64,000 bases of DNA from NCBI GenBank assembly GCA_020634755.1, contig JACKBC010000025.1, positions 1 to 64,000 of the forward strand, written 5' to 3'. Both the position numbers and the translations under genes were made by a program. Each line of letters begins with the position of its first letter. Positions within the stretch are counted from its first letter, which is position 1. The DNA is from Caldilineaceae bacterium. GTDB taxonomy: Bacteria > Chloroflexota > Anaerolineae > Caldilineales > Caldilineaceae. The notes under the pieces are model-generated. The model saw only the letters and a program-made list of their open reading frames with translations. It ran no database searches and was not told the origin of the DNA. Shown here piece after piece: positions 8,575-15,954 of this stretch.

Positions 8575-8883
8575 TTATGCAGCAATGGCGAAAAGATTGT
8601 GAGTAGTTTGCAGAAATGCCTGATTGGCAAGTTCGACCGCCTCCTGAATCGCCTCCCGCGACAGGTCGCTCAGGTCAAAATCAGCGAGGATTTCGTCAAT
8701 CGTGAGTCCAGCCGCAATATCGGCCAGAACTACGCTTGTTTCAAGACGCGTATACTTGAAGGTTGGTCGCCTCCCACAAATACCTGGCGCCATGACAACG
8801 TATTTGCCCAGCGCATAGTATTCGTAAGACTCCCCATTTACTAATTTATGTTTCAGTTCTGGAGCGCTTAATGAATTGATCAT
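8575..8883 (-). CDS. DUF433 domain protein (antitoxin-like)
   Basis: 102 residues from ATG 8883. The C-terminal half has the DUF433 signature GRRPTFKYTRLETSVVLADI and GLTIDEILADFDLSDLSREA. This small winged-helix-like domain is commonly encoded upstream of a PIN-like toxin in cyanobacteria and Chloroflexota. The N-terminal part (residues 1-45) is a DNA-contact or extension region of unknown role. It is divergent from the GYD-like gene at 8933. The downstream toxin frame is broken, so this is probably an orphan antitoxin. The open frame extends upstream to 8916, but that start has no ribosome binding site. Confidence 0.8.
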   Translation of the reverse strand: MINSLSAPELKHKLVNGESYEYYALGKYVVMAPGICGRRPTFKYTRLETSVVLADIAAGLTIDEILADFDLSDLSREAIQEAVELANQAFLQTTHNLFAIAA

Positions 8884-8932
8884 GCCATAAGTATAGCATA
8901 AATGCTTCAAATTCAACCAAGGAGACCCAAAT

Positions 8933-9259
8933 ATGCCCCGTTATCTCGTTGAAATGCAGCTTGCCCCGCAAGCTTTTGCCGCCTATGTGAACAATCCTAG
9001 CGATCGCTTCCAGGCCAACGCAACGGTTGTCGAAGCGGTTGGTGGAACGCTGGTCGAGTTTTGGTTTGTCGTTGGCAGCAACACCATCTATAACGTGATG
9101 GAAGTGCCCGACGGCGCCAAGATGGAAGCGCTGGCGATGGCTGTCCTGGCCAGCAGCGCGGTCACCAGCGTGAAGTGCGTGAGCATCCTGACCGCGGCGG
9201 AGGCAGTAGCCGCCATGGAGATGGCGGGCAGCGCCGGGTATCGCGCGCCGTCATCGTAA
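8933..9259 (+). CDS. GYD-like small protein
   Basis: 108 residues from ATG 8933, preceded by AAGGAGA. The fold pattern PRYLVEMQL ... AVGGTLVEFWFVVGSNTIYNVMEVPD ... SILTAAEAVAAM follows the GYD domain: strand, helix, GG turn, strand, an acidic/aromatic strand where GYD would be, and a C-terminal strand leading into an [ILT]T.EE/AE helix. The GYD tripeptide itself is replaced by GSNT. GYD proteins are small ferredoxin-fold oligomers with no established biochemical role. It is part of a run of five such genes with short spacers. Confidence 0.7.
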   Translation: MPRYLVEMQLAPQAFAAYVNNPSDRFQANATVVEAVGGTLVEFWFVVGSNTIYNVMEVPDGAKMEALAMAVLASSAVTSVKCVSILTAAEAVAAMEMAGSAGYRAPSS

Positions 9260-9288
9260 ACACTACAATAAAAAAGGGGATATCTCAT

Positions 9289-9582
9289 ATGATTATTCGG
9301 GTGGTTACCTATCATGCCTTACCCGGCACGGATGCAGAGGGCTGGGCGCGTGGTATCGCCGCAGAGGTTCGCGGTACACCAGGCCTGCGCCATATTGACT
9401 TTTTTCGCTCGCATAGTGATCCGACTCAATATGGGTCCGTGATGCACTTTACGACTAAGGCGGATCTGGACGCCTACAAAACTACCGGGACTTACCAACA
9501 GATCGTAAAGAGCCTCCAGGAGTCGTGGTTAGATACATCAAAGCCTGTCAGCGAGCAGGTTTTTGAAATACTCGATATCTGA
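9289..9582 (+). CDS. antibiotic-biosynthesis-monooxygenase-like small protein
   Basis: 97 residues starting at ATG 9289 behind AAAAGGGGA. MIIRVVTYHALPGTDAEGWARGIA, then GTPGLRHIDFFRS and YGSVMHFTTKADLDAY, describe a dimeric alpha/beta barrel of the ABM/EthD group. It lacks clear active-site residues. It follows the GYD-like gene by 29 bp and probably shares its transcript. Confidence 0.65.
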   Translation: MIIRVVTYHALPGTDAEGWARGIAAEVRGTPGLRHIDFFRSHSDPTQYGSVMHFTTKADLDAYKTTGTYQQIVKSLQESWLDTSKPVSEQVFEILDI

Positions 9583-9670
9583 GAAAGACCTTTTTGCAAA
9601 CTTGTTCCATGTTTCTTATGAAATGCCCTCCAGGACACGCTGCATTCCACACACTACAAAGGAAAAAACA

Positions 9671-10000
9671 ATGGCCCTTTATCTTTACCAACTGTCCTAC
9701 ACCGCCGATTCATGGAAAGCGCAGATTCAATCGCCCCAGGATGTGCGCGAACGCGTGGCCGCCGCTGGTGAAAAGCTGGGCGGCAGGGTCGTTCACATCT
9801 GGTACAGTATGGGTGAGTATGATTTGGTGGCTATCCTTGAATATCCAGACACTGTAACCATTGCGGCCGCCAGCATGATGATCCTGGCTGGCGGGGCACT
9901 CAAAGCGGGGAAAACCACGCCGCTCTTGACCATTGAGGATGGCATGGAGGCCTTGCGCAAAGCGGGCGAAGCAGCTGGGTTGTATAAACCATCTATGTAA
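9671..10000 (+). CDS. GYD domain protein
   Basis: 109 residues, ATG 9671 behind AAAGGA. It has the GYD layout: YLYQLSYTADSWKA, VAAAGEKLGGRVVHIWYSMGEYDLVAILEYPD (GEYD in place of GDYD), and LLTIEDGMEAL at the end. The stop codon TAA at 9998-10000 is part of the 10-bp direct repeat that flanks the family D element immediately downstream. Function unknown. Confidence 0.75.
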   Translation: MALYLYQLSYTADSWKAQIQSPQDVRERVAAAGEKLGGRVVHIWYSMGEYDLVAILEYPDTVTIAAASMMILAGGALKAGKTTPLLTIEDGMEALRKAGEAAGLYKPSM

Positions 10001-10153
10001 GGGGTGCACATAAATATTTCAGTCTAGTAAGGCAGGCTGGTGTGCGTCGCACTGCCTAGAGGAACAACCATAATGCAGCCGCCTTGGCGGGTTGTGCGTC
10101 GCACGTGGGTCCACGGACATTTCCATTCGAGCAGCGCATTATGCATACCCCAT
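10001..10153. mobile_element. MITE-like element, family D copy 1, with flanking direct repeat
   Basis: The left end is GGGGTGCACATAA and the right end TTATGCATACCCC (inverted repeats). Two internal GTGCGTCGCAC palindromes flank a stem. The 10-bp sequence ATCTATGTAA occurs immediately before (9991-10000) and after (10154-10163), as expected for a target-site duplication. It separates two GYD genes and ends 26 bp before the next start codon. Confidence 0.75.
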
Positions 10154-10179
10154 ATCTATGTAAGAAAGGAGATCAAACT

Positions 10180-10503
10180 ATGCCCAAGTTCCTCGTCCAA
10201 GGCTCATACGGCCCCGGGGGCGCCCAGGCCATTCTTAAAGAAGGCGCCTCTGCCCGTCGCGCCGCCGTGGAGAAAGCCGTCACCTCGCTGGGCGGTACGT
10301 TGGAAGCCTTTTATTTCGCCTTTGGCGATGTCGATTTGTATGTCATAATGGAGCTGCCCAACACCACCGCCGCCATTGCGGCTTCACTGGTTACCAACGC
10401 CAGCGGCACGGTTAGCGCCAAGACGACCATGCTCATCATGCCGGAAGAGGTGGATGCGGCGGCCAAAATGGATATTGGCTATCGTCCGCCGCGGTCTGAT
10501 TGA
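10180..10503 (+). CDS. GYD domain protein
   Basis: 107 residues, ATG 10180 behind AAAGGAG. The best match to the GYD family in the cluster: PKFLVQGSYGPGGAQAILKE, SARRAAVEKAVTSLGGTLEAF, YFAFGDVDLYVIMELPN (GDVD at the GYD position), and TTMLIMPEEVDAA. A paralogue of 9671, separated from it only by a mobile element. It may form mixed oligomers with its neighbours (inference). Confidence 0.85.
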   Translation: MPKFLVQGSYGPGGAQAILKEGASARRAAVEKAVTSLGGTLEAFYFAFGDVDLYVIMELPNTTAAIAASLVTNASGTVSAKTTMLIMPEEVDAAAKMDIGYRPPRSD

Positions 10504-10630
10504 ATGACAAGGTGACCTAGTGACAAGTTGACCTATTCCGTCAGCATTGGTTGCGCCGTATCCCTCGACGGCGCATCAGCCACCTTGTCACCCGTTCACC
10601 CTATCACCTTATCATCTCAACTACGCTCTC
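10504..10630. repeat. GTGACAAGGTGACC-type repeat leader
   Basis: Copies of TGACAAGGTGACC and GTGACAAGTTGACC at 10505-10532 are matched in inverted orientation by CACCTTGTCACCCGTTCACC at 10581-10600 and related TATCACCTTATC words. The result is a loose long-range inverted repeat just upstream of the membrane-GAF-ATPase gene. Confidence 0.55.
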
Positions 10631-13600
10631 ATGACCACGCAGCCCATCACCCCATCTCCCAATCGCACCATCCCAGAGCGGTGGCTACCCGTGGTGTGGG
10701 TGGCCTGGCTGATTTATGCGCTGGTCGTCCTTACAATTCACATTCAAGGCACACCCCTTTATCTCGCCGACCTGCAAGCGCCCGCTAGTTCGACCGTGGG
10801 CGCTTGGGAACGGCCCACATATGGCGATGCCGCGATTTTGCCGCAACTTGGCATCGCGTTGGCCTGGTATGCGCGCTATATTACACTCTGGGCGCTTCTC
10901 TATGGCGTCACGCTCTATGCGGCGGGCGTCTTTATTTTTTGGCGGCGCTCGCAAGAGATAATGGCCCTCATTGTTTCTATCACGCTGCTCAGCCTGAGCC
11001 TGGGCGAAAACTCGATCGACCACCTGCTCAAACAGACCTATCCCTGGTGGAACTGGCCCGTCGAGTTCAACCAGATGGTGGGTGCTGTGCTGCTGTTGTG
11101 GATTGGCTATCTCTTTCCCAACGGTCGTCTCGTTCCTTCATGGACCCAATGGCCCATGATCGGCTGGAGCTTGATGAACGTTTTCTGGTTTCTCTTCCCC
11201 GGGATTCCGCTCAATCATCTCTATGGCGAAACTGCCGAACGCCATCTATTGGCTACCTTTCTCTTGGTCACCGGCTGCTATCTGACCGGCCTTTATGCGC
11301 AAATCTATCGTTATCGTTATGTCTCCACCTATGAACAGCGCACCCAAACTCGTTGGGTGCTGCTGGGATTTGGCGCCAACTTTCTCAATACGGCGGTGCG
11401 TTTTCTGCCGCTGGCCATTATGCCGACGCTCAATGAGCCGGGCATTCCGCGGCTCGTGCATATTTTGGTGGGCTTTCCGCTGGCCAATCTTTTGGGCATG
11501 GTCAGCCCCATCACGCTGGTCATTGCGCTACTGCGCTATCGCCTGTGGCTAGTGGACCCCATTCTCAATCGCGCCATGGTCTATACGCTCTTAACGGCGG
11601 CGCTCACCGGCATTTATCTGATGGGCCTCTATGGCGCCCGCTGGCTGCTGCCGACTTTGGCGACGCCAAACTCGGCCGTGGCAATCTTTATCGCCACGGC
11701 AACGGCAGCGCTGCTCTTTGCCCCTATTCGCACGGTGATACAGCGCTATATCGACCGCGCCTTTCAGCGCGAGCGTATTGATGCGCAGGCCGCGCTGCGC
11801 ACGCTCCAGCACGAGATTCGCACCATCCTAAACCTGCCCGATCTGCTGGAGCGGCTGGTCGTTCGCTTGACGGAACAGCTCCATGCCACCCATGGGGTCA
11901 TCTATCTGGCCGATGAAACAGCCGAACTGTCTCCCACCCAGCGCCATGGCCCAATTGAAGATGCGATGATGCCTTTATTGTTGACAAACGCGCAGCGGCA
12001 GCGTCTGCAGGATGGCATAGCCGTGGTGACCAACAGCGACCCATACCACACGCTCCTGGTTCCTTTGACGGCGCCACAGTCCACAGCCGCGCCGGCATTG
12101 GTTGGCGTGTTGGCCTTGGGGCGCCGCCAAAATGGTCAGCCCTATAGCCGCGCGGACCTGGCGCTGTTAGAAACGCTGGGCGCCCAGGCCGGTACAGCCA
12201 TCACCGTGGCGCAGTTGGCCGCAGAAGAGCAGACGCGCCTCGTTTGGCGTAATTCAGCCGCGGGCCGCGCGGCAATGCTGGCCGCCGAGCTGCCAACTAC
12301 GCCTGCGGCGCTCTTGCCCGCGCTCCATGAACTGGCCAGCCGCGCCCATGCCGATCTGGAAGCAGCGAACGTTTTGCGCCATCTTGTCGACGCTTTCCAG
12401 CAACAGGGCCATGCTGTGGCCGCCGCGCTAGCCCAGGGATATTACTACCTAGTGACCGGCTATCGAGAACCGGCCCTGCTGATTATCGGCTTGCGTACGC
12501 TGGTGACGGAGTTGGACAATGCCTCAGCTGCGGCGTGGCCGGCCGCCGCCGCCATGAAGCGCCCCTTGACGGCATTGCTGCACGGGCTGCAAGCCGAGAC
12601 GATCCCGCAAATTACGGCGGCCGCGGCGCTAGCTGTGGGTCAACCGTTGGCGGATGCAGAGGCCGCCGATGCTGGCGCGGTTGAATTGTGCCAGGCGCAG
12701 CAGCGCTTGCAGCAAGCGGTGGCCTTTTTGGCTGCCTACACGCGCGTGGATGCAAGTGACGAGCAGATGGGGCTGCTGGTGCAGACGCTAGACCAGCTGA
12801 CCGCATTGACGCATGAGCCAGCCGCACCGCTGTCGCCGCCCGTTCACACGCTGCTGCTGCGCATTGCCGAACAGTGGCGCACGGTGATCACGCGCCAGGC
12901 GGCGGCGCTGCGCCGGCAGGCGCGCATCCAAGCCACGTTGGTGACGCGGCGGCTCTTTGCGCCCGCTGCCATCACGGATGACGCCATTTCCTCGCCCACG
13001 ACCTTGCTATTGGCGCTGACAAACCAGGGGCGCGGCCAGGCCGCCGATCTGGTGATCCAACTGGCCATCCAAAACAAGCATGGAACCCAGCGCGATTCAA
13101 ACGCCCTCAATGAACAGCGATTGTCTAAACTCGCAGCGGGCGAAAGCATGCAGGTTGCCTTTGCCCTGCCGCAAGATAACCATTTTGACAATCTCTACCT
13201 ACCCCTCTGTTTTACCGTGCGCTATCGCGATGAAGAAGGCCTGGACCAGCAGCTTATCTATCACGATGAGCTATGCCTTTTACCCACTAGTGGCCCCTTT
13301 CAACCAATCCCCAATCCCTATGTGGCGGGCGCCCCACTGCGTCCGCAAAGCCCAACATTTGTGGGGCGGCAGCGCGATTTACACTTTATCCGCCACAGCC
13401 TGAGCCAGCGGGGGAACAACGTAGCACTGGTGCTGACCGGCCAGCGCCGCATAGGCAAAACCTCATTGCTCCAACAGCTGCTGGTGCAGCTGGGCGACAA
13501 CTGTGCGCCGGTCTATCTCGACTGCCAAGCCTTGGGCATTGAGCCGGGGCTGGGCCGCTTGCTGGTGGATGTGGCCGCGGCCATTGCGGCCACGCTCAAT

Positions 13601-14461
13601 TTGGCGCCGCCGGAGCCAACTTCTTTTGGCGACCGGCCCAGCGTCCATTTTGAGCGCACCTTTTTACCCCAAATACAGCAAGTGTTGGGGGGCCGACGCC
13701 TGCTGCTGCTCTTTGATGAGTTCGAAGAGCTGGAGGCGCGCGTAGATCGCGGGCGGCTGGAACCAGAGCTATTCCCCTATCTGCGCCACCTGATCCAGCA
13801 TAGCCCCAATCTGGCCGTACTCTTTGCCGGCACGCACCGGCTTCACGATCTCAACCCCACGTACTGGTCGGCCTTTTTTAACGTGGCCCAATATCGGCGC
13901 ATGGGCCATTTATCGCTGGAAGACGCCCGTCACTTAATTACGGCGCCGGTCGCGCCTTTGCTGCAATACGACGACCTGGCGCTGGAATGGATGTTACGCG
14001 TCAGCGGCAAGCATCCCTATTTTTTGCAGCTGCTCTGTTACACGTTGGTCAATCGGGCCAACGCCGCTGAACGCAGCTACATCACCGCGGCGCAGGTGCG
14101 GGCGGCCATTGATGAGACGCTGAACCTAGCAGAGTCGCATCTGCTTTATCTTTGGGGTCGGGCGTCGCCAGAGCTGCGGCCCGTTCTGCATGCTGCGGCA
14201 GATGTTGGACGCGATGGCGCTGCCTTTACGCCGGCAGAGGTATACGGCTATCTAGCCGCACAAGCGGCGTTGCCAGAACAACAATGTTTGAGCGAACGAG
14301 AGATAGCAGAGCGATTCAACCAACTGGCGTCAGCGGAAATCCTAGAACCAGTTCGCCCTGGCGAACCACGCTATCGGTTTAGATTGGAATTGCTGCGGCT
14401 ATGGATTGTGCTACAGGGACATGGTTATCAGCGGGATGTGTCGCATTGGGGCCATATATAA
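10631..14461 (+). CDS. multi-pass membrane protein with GAF domain and C-terminal STAND/AAA ATPase
   Basis: 1,276 residues from ATG 10631 (the frame is open to 10547 but the extension is low complexity). Residues 15-400 hold eight to ten membrane segments. Residues about 410-545 are a GAF-type sensor (LHATHGVIYLADETAEL ... LLVPLTAP ... GVLALGRRQNGQPYS). A long alanine-rich helical region follows to about 780, then a beta-rich segment (LLLALTNQGRGQAADLVI). The terminal ATPase has the FVGRQRDL box, Walker A GQRRIGKTSLLQQ (about 935), Walker B LLLLFDEFEEL (about 1024) and the HPYFLQLLCY lid. No histidine-kinase or cyclase output is present. It is likely a signal-sensing ATPase of unknown output. 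No ribosome binding site is evident. Confidence 0.8.
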   Translation: MTTQPITPSPNRTIPERWLPVVWVAWLIYALVVLTIHIQGTPLYLADLQAPASSTVGAWERPTYGDAAILPQLGIALAWYARYITLWALLYGVTLYAAGVFIFWRRSQEIMALIVSITLLSLSLGENSIDHLLKQTYPWWNWPVEFNQMVGAVLLLWIGYLFPNGRLVPSWTQWPMIGWSLMNVFWFLFPGIPLNHLYGETAERHLLATFLLVTGCYLTGLYAQIYRYRYVSTYEQRTQTRWVLLGFGANFLNTAVRFLPLAIMPTLNEPGIPRLVHILVGFPLANLLGMVSPITLVIALLRYRLWLVDPILNRAMVYTLLTAALTGIYLMGLYGARWLLPTLATPNSAVAIFIATATAALLFAPIRTVIQRYIDRAFQRERIDAQAALRTLQHEIRTILNLPDLLERLVVRLTEQLHATHGVIYLADETAELSPTQRHGPIEDAMMPLLLTNAQRQRLQDGIAVVTNSDPYHTLLVPLTAPQSTAAPALVGVLALGRRQNGQPYSRADLALLETLGAQAGTAITVAQLAAEEQTRLVWRNSAAGRAAMLAAELPTTPAALLPALHELASRAHADLEAANVLRHLVDAFQQQGHAVAAALAQGYYYLVTGYREPALLIIGLRTLVTELDNASAAAWPAAAAMKRPLTALLHGLQAETIPQITAAAALAVGQPLADAEAADAGAVELCQAQQRLQQAVAFLAAYTRVDASDEQMGLLVQTLDQLTALTHEPAAPLSPPVHTLLLRIAEQWRTVITRQAAALRRQARIQATLVTRRLFAPAAITDDAISSPTTLLLALTNQGRGQAADLVIQLAIQNKHGTQRDSNALNEQRLSKLAAGESMQVAFALPQDNHFDNLYLPLCFTVRYRDEEGLDQQLIYHDELCLLPTSGPFQPIPNPYVAGAPLRPQSPTFVGRQRDLHFIRHSLSQRGNNVALVLTGQRRIGKTSLLQQLLVQLGDNCAPVYLDCQALGIEPGLGRLLVDVAAAIAATLNLAPPEPTSFGDRPSVHFERTFLPQIQQVLGGRRLLLLFDEFEELEARVDRGRLEPELFPYLRHLIQHSPNLAVLFAGTHRLHDLNPTYWSAFFNVAQYRRMGHLSLEDARHLITAPVAPLLQYDDLALEWMLRVSGKHPYFLQLLCYTLVNRANAAERSYITAAQVRAAIDETLNLAESHLLYLWGRASPELRPVLHAAADVGRDGAAFTPAEVYGYLAAQAALPEQQCLSEREIAERFNQLASAEILEPVRPGEPRYRFRLELLRLWIVLQGHGYQRDVSHWGHI

Positions 14462-14541
14462 TGGCCCAAAGATTTTCGCGGCGTATTAGTTGTATCAGAC
14501 GATATGGGTAATGAAGTCATAATTGGCCGTAATCTGCTGAA

Positions 14542-15806
14542 TTCAGTAGTTCACAATTTGAAATGAAAGGGAAGTAAAAACTCGGAAAAAGTCCTTTTTG
14601 CTTGGTTGAATAGAGTTAGGCAAACAAAATTCAGCAAACAAAAAGGACGGACATATGATACCGCAAAAGCAACTGAAAGCCCATGATATATGGGAGATGA
14701 TGCAAGAAACGGCGCAGGAACACTTACCGGTGGCGGTGTCGGGCTACAAAAGCAGCACGGCCATGCTATTCGATGTGTTAATGAAAGCGGCCAGCGAAAG
14801 GATCAGCATAGATGCGGCCTGCCGGGATCTGGAAGAGACAGTGAGCGCCAACAGTGTGCGCACGTTGCTGAACGAGCAGTTGCCCAAAGCGGAACTGGCG
14901 GCACAAGAAAAGGCGATGAATGAGGCGCTAGCCGCCCGCCTGCCAGCCCAGCTGACCCGGTACGGTCTGGAAGCGGCCATCGATGAACATGACGAGCCCT
15001 TCTATGGCAAGGACGCAGAGTTGCTCGAGTACACCTGTCGGAGCCGAGCCAAAGTGGGCACCACCCGTTTTTTCCGCATCATCACGCTCTATGTCATGTA
15101 TCGACAGATGCGCTTGACGGTGGCGGTGGCCTTCGTGCTGCCCACCGATGATACGGTGGCCATTGTGCAAAAACTGCTGGCCCGCAGTCAGGAACTCAAG
15201 CTGCGCCTGGACGTTCTCTACCTGGACCGCGGCTTCTGCAACACGGCGGTGATTGCCCATCTCAAATACGTCAAACAGCCGGCCGTGCTGGCCTGCACCA
15301 TCCGCGGCAAAGAGGGCGGCACCCGCCAACTCTGCTGCGGGCGCAAGAGCTATCGCACCCAGTACACCTTTACTTCGGGGCTCACCGTCGAGATGGCCGT
15401 GGTGGCCACGCTGGTCCCAGGCAAAGACAAGAAACGTCGACGCAAATGGCTCCTTTTCGTGTTGGTGGGTCTCGATTGGCAACCCGCCACCGTCTATCGC
15501 CGCTATCGCGCTCGCTTCGGCATCGAGTCGTCTTACCGCATCCTGCGCCGCGTACGCGTTAAGACGACTTCACGCAACCCAGCCTTGCGTTTCTTTCTGC
15601 TCGGCTTTGCCTTGCTCCTGGTCAATCTTTGGGCCGTCCTCCGTTGGTCCGTGGCTCGCCTTCCTGGCCCCGGCCCTCAGCGCGTCGACCCTTTGCTTTT
15701 CCAGTTTCAGGCTTTTGTCTGCTTGCTTCGCCGCGCTGTTGAGCAGATTTATGGTGTGGTCATGTCCGTCCCTTTACCCGTCTCACCCAAATTGTGAACT
15801 ACTGAA
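14542..15806 (+). mobile_element. insertion sequence, ISH3-like (IS4/DDE group), complete
   Basis: Bounded by 19-bp perfect terminal inverted repeats: TTCAGTAGTTCACAATTTG at 14542-14560 and its complement at 15788-15806. It holds one transposase gene. No unambiguous target duplication could be read at the borders. The first twelve bases of the repeat (CAGTAGTTCACA) recur at the left end of the 22488 family E element. Confidence 0.85.
14655..15797 (+). CDS. DDE transposase, ISH3-like
   Basis: 380 residues; ATG 14655 follows AAAAAGGACGG. The DDE triad is readable: Asp110 in AIDEHDEPFYG, Asp191 in LYLDRGFCN, and Glu291 in YRARFGIESSYR. The signature Y-R-x-R-F-x-I-E-S-S-Y-R and the C-terminal NLWAVLRW helix are those of the ISH3 group of IS4-like elements, best known from haloarchaea. 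The reading frame is intact and reaches the right terminal repeat, so the element may still be active. Confidence 0.9.
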   Translation: MIPQKQLKAHDIWEMMQETAQEHLPVAVSGYKSSTAMLFDVLMKAASERISIDAACRDLEETVSANSVRTLLNEQLPKAELAAQEKAMNEALAARLPAQLTRYGLEAAIDEHDEPFYGKDAELLEYTCRSRAKVGTTRFFRIITLYVMYRQMRLTVAVAFVLPTDDTVAIVQKLLARSQELKLRLDVLYLDRGFCNTAVIAHLKYVKQPAVLACTIRGKEGGTRQLCCGRKSYRTQYTFTSGLTVEMAVVATLVPGKDKKRRRKWLLFVLVGLDWQPATVYRRYRARFGIESSYRILRRVRVKTTSRNPALRFFLLGFALLLVNLWAVLRWSVARLPGPGPQRVDPLLFQFQAFVCLLRRAVEQIYGVVMSVPLPVSPKL

Positions 15807-15888
15807 ATTGGTCATAAAGGTGCTCATTGATGGTCCAAATCAGAAGGTTGAACTAATTGAGTAGGTACGCGGCTTGGCTCTTGTTAAC

Positions 15889-15927
15889 GCAACAGCCCCG
15901 ACAGGAAATTCCTGTCGGGGCTGTTGC
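15889..15927. terminator. strong hairpin, candidate bidirectional terminator
   Basis: A 19-bp perfect stem (GCAACAGCCCCGACAGGAA and its complement) with a tiny loop lies between the IS and the stop of the large metalloprotease gene. Short T-rich sequence (CTTCTTAT) follows on the + strand; the minus side has no T-run. Confidence 0.65.
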
Positions 15928-15954
15928 TTCTTATGCGAGAAGACACAGTAACGA

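Noticed and set aside
8503..8844. + strand frame over the DUF433 gene
   Set aside because: Antisense to a well-recognised domain, with no support of its own.
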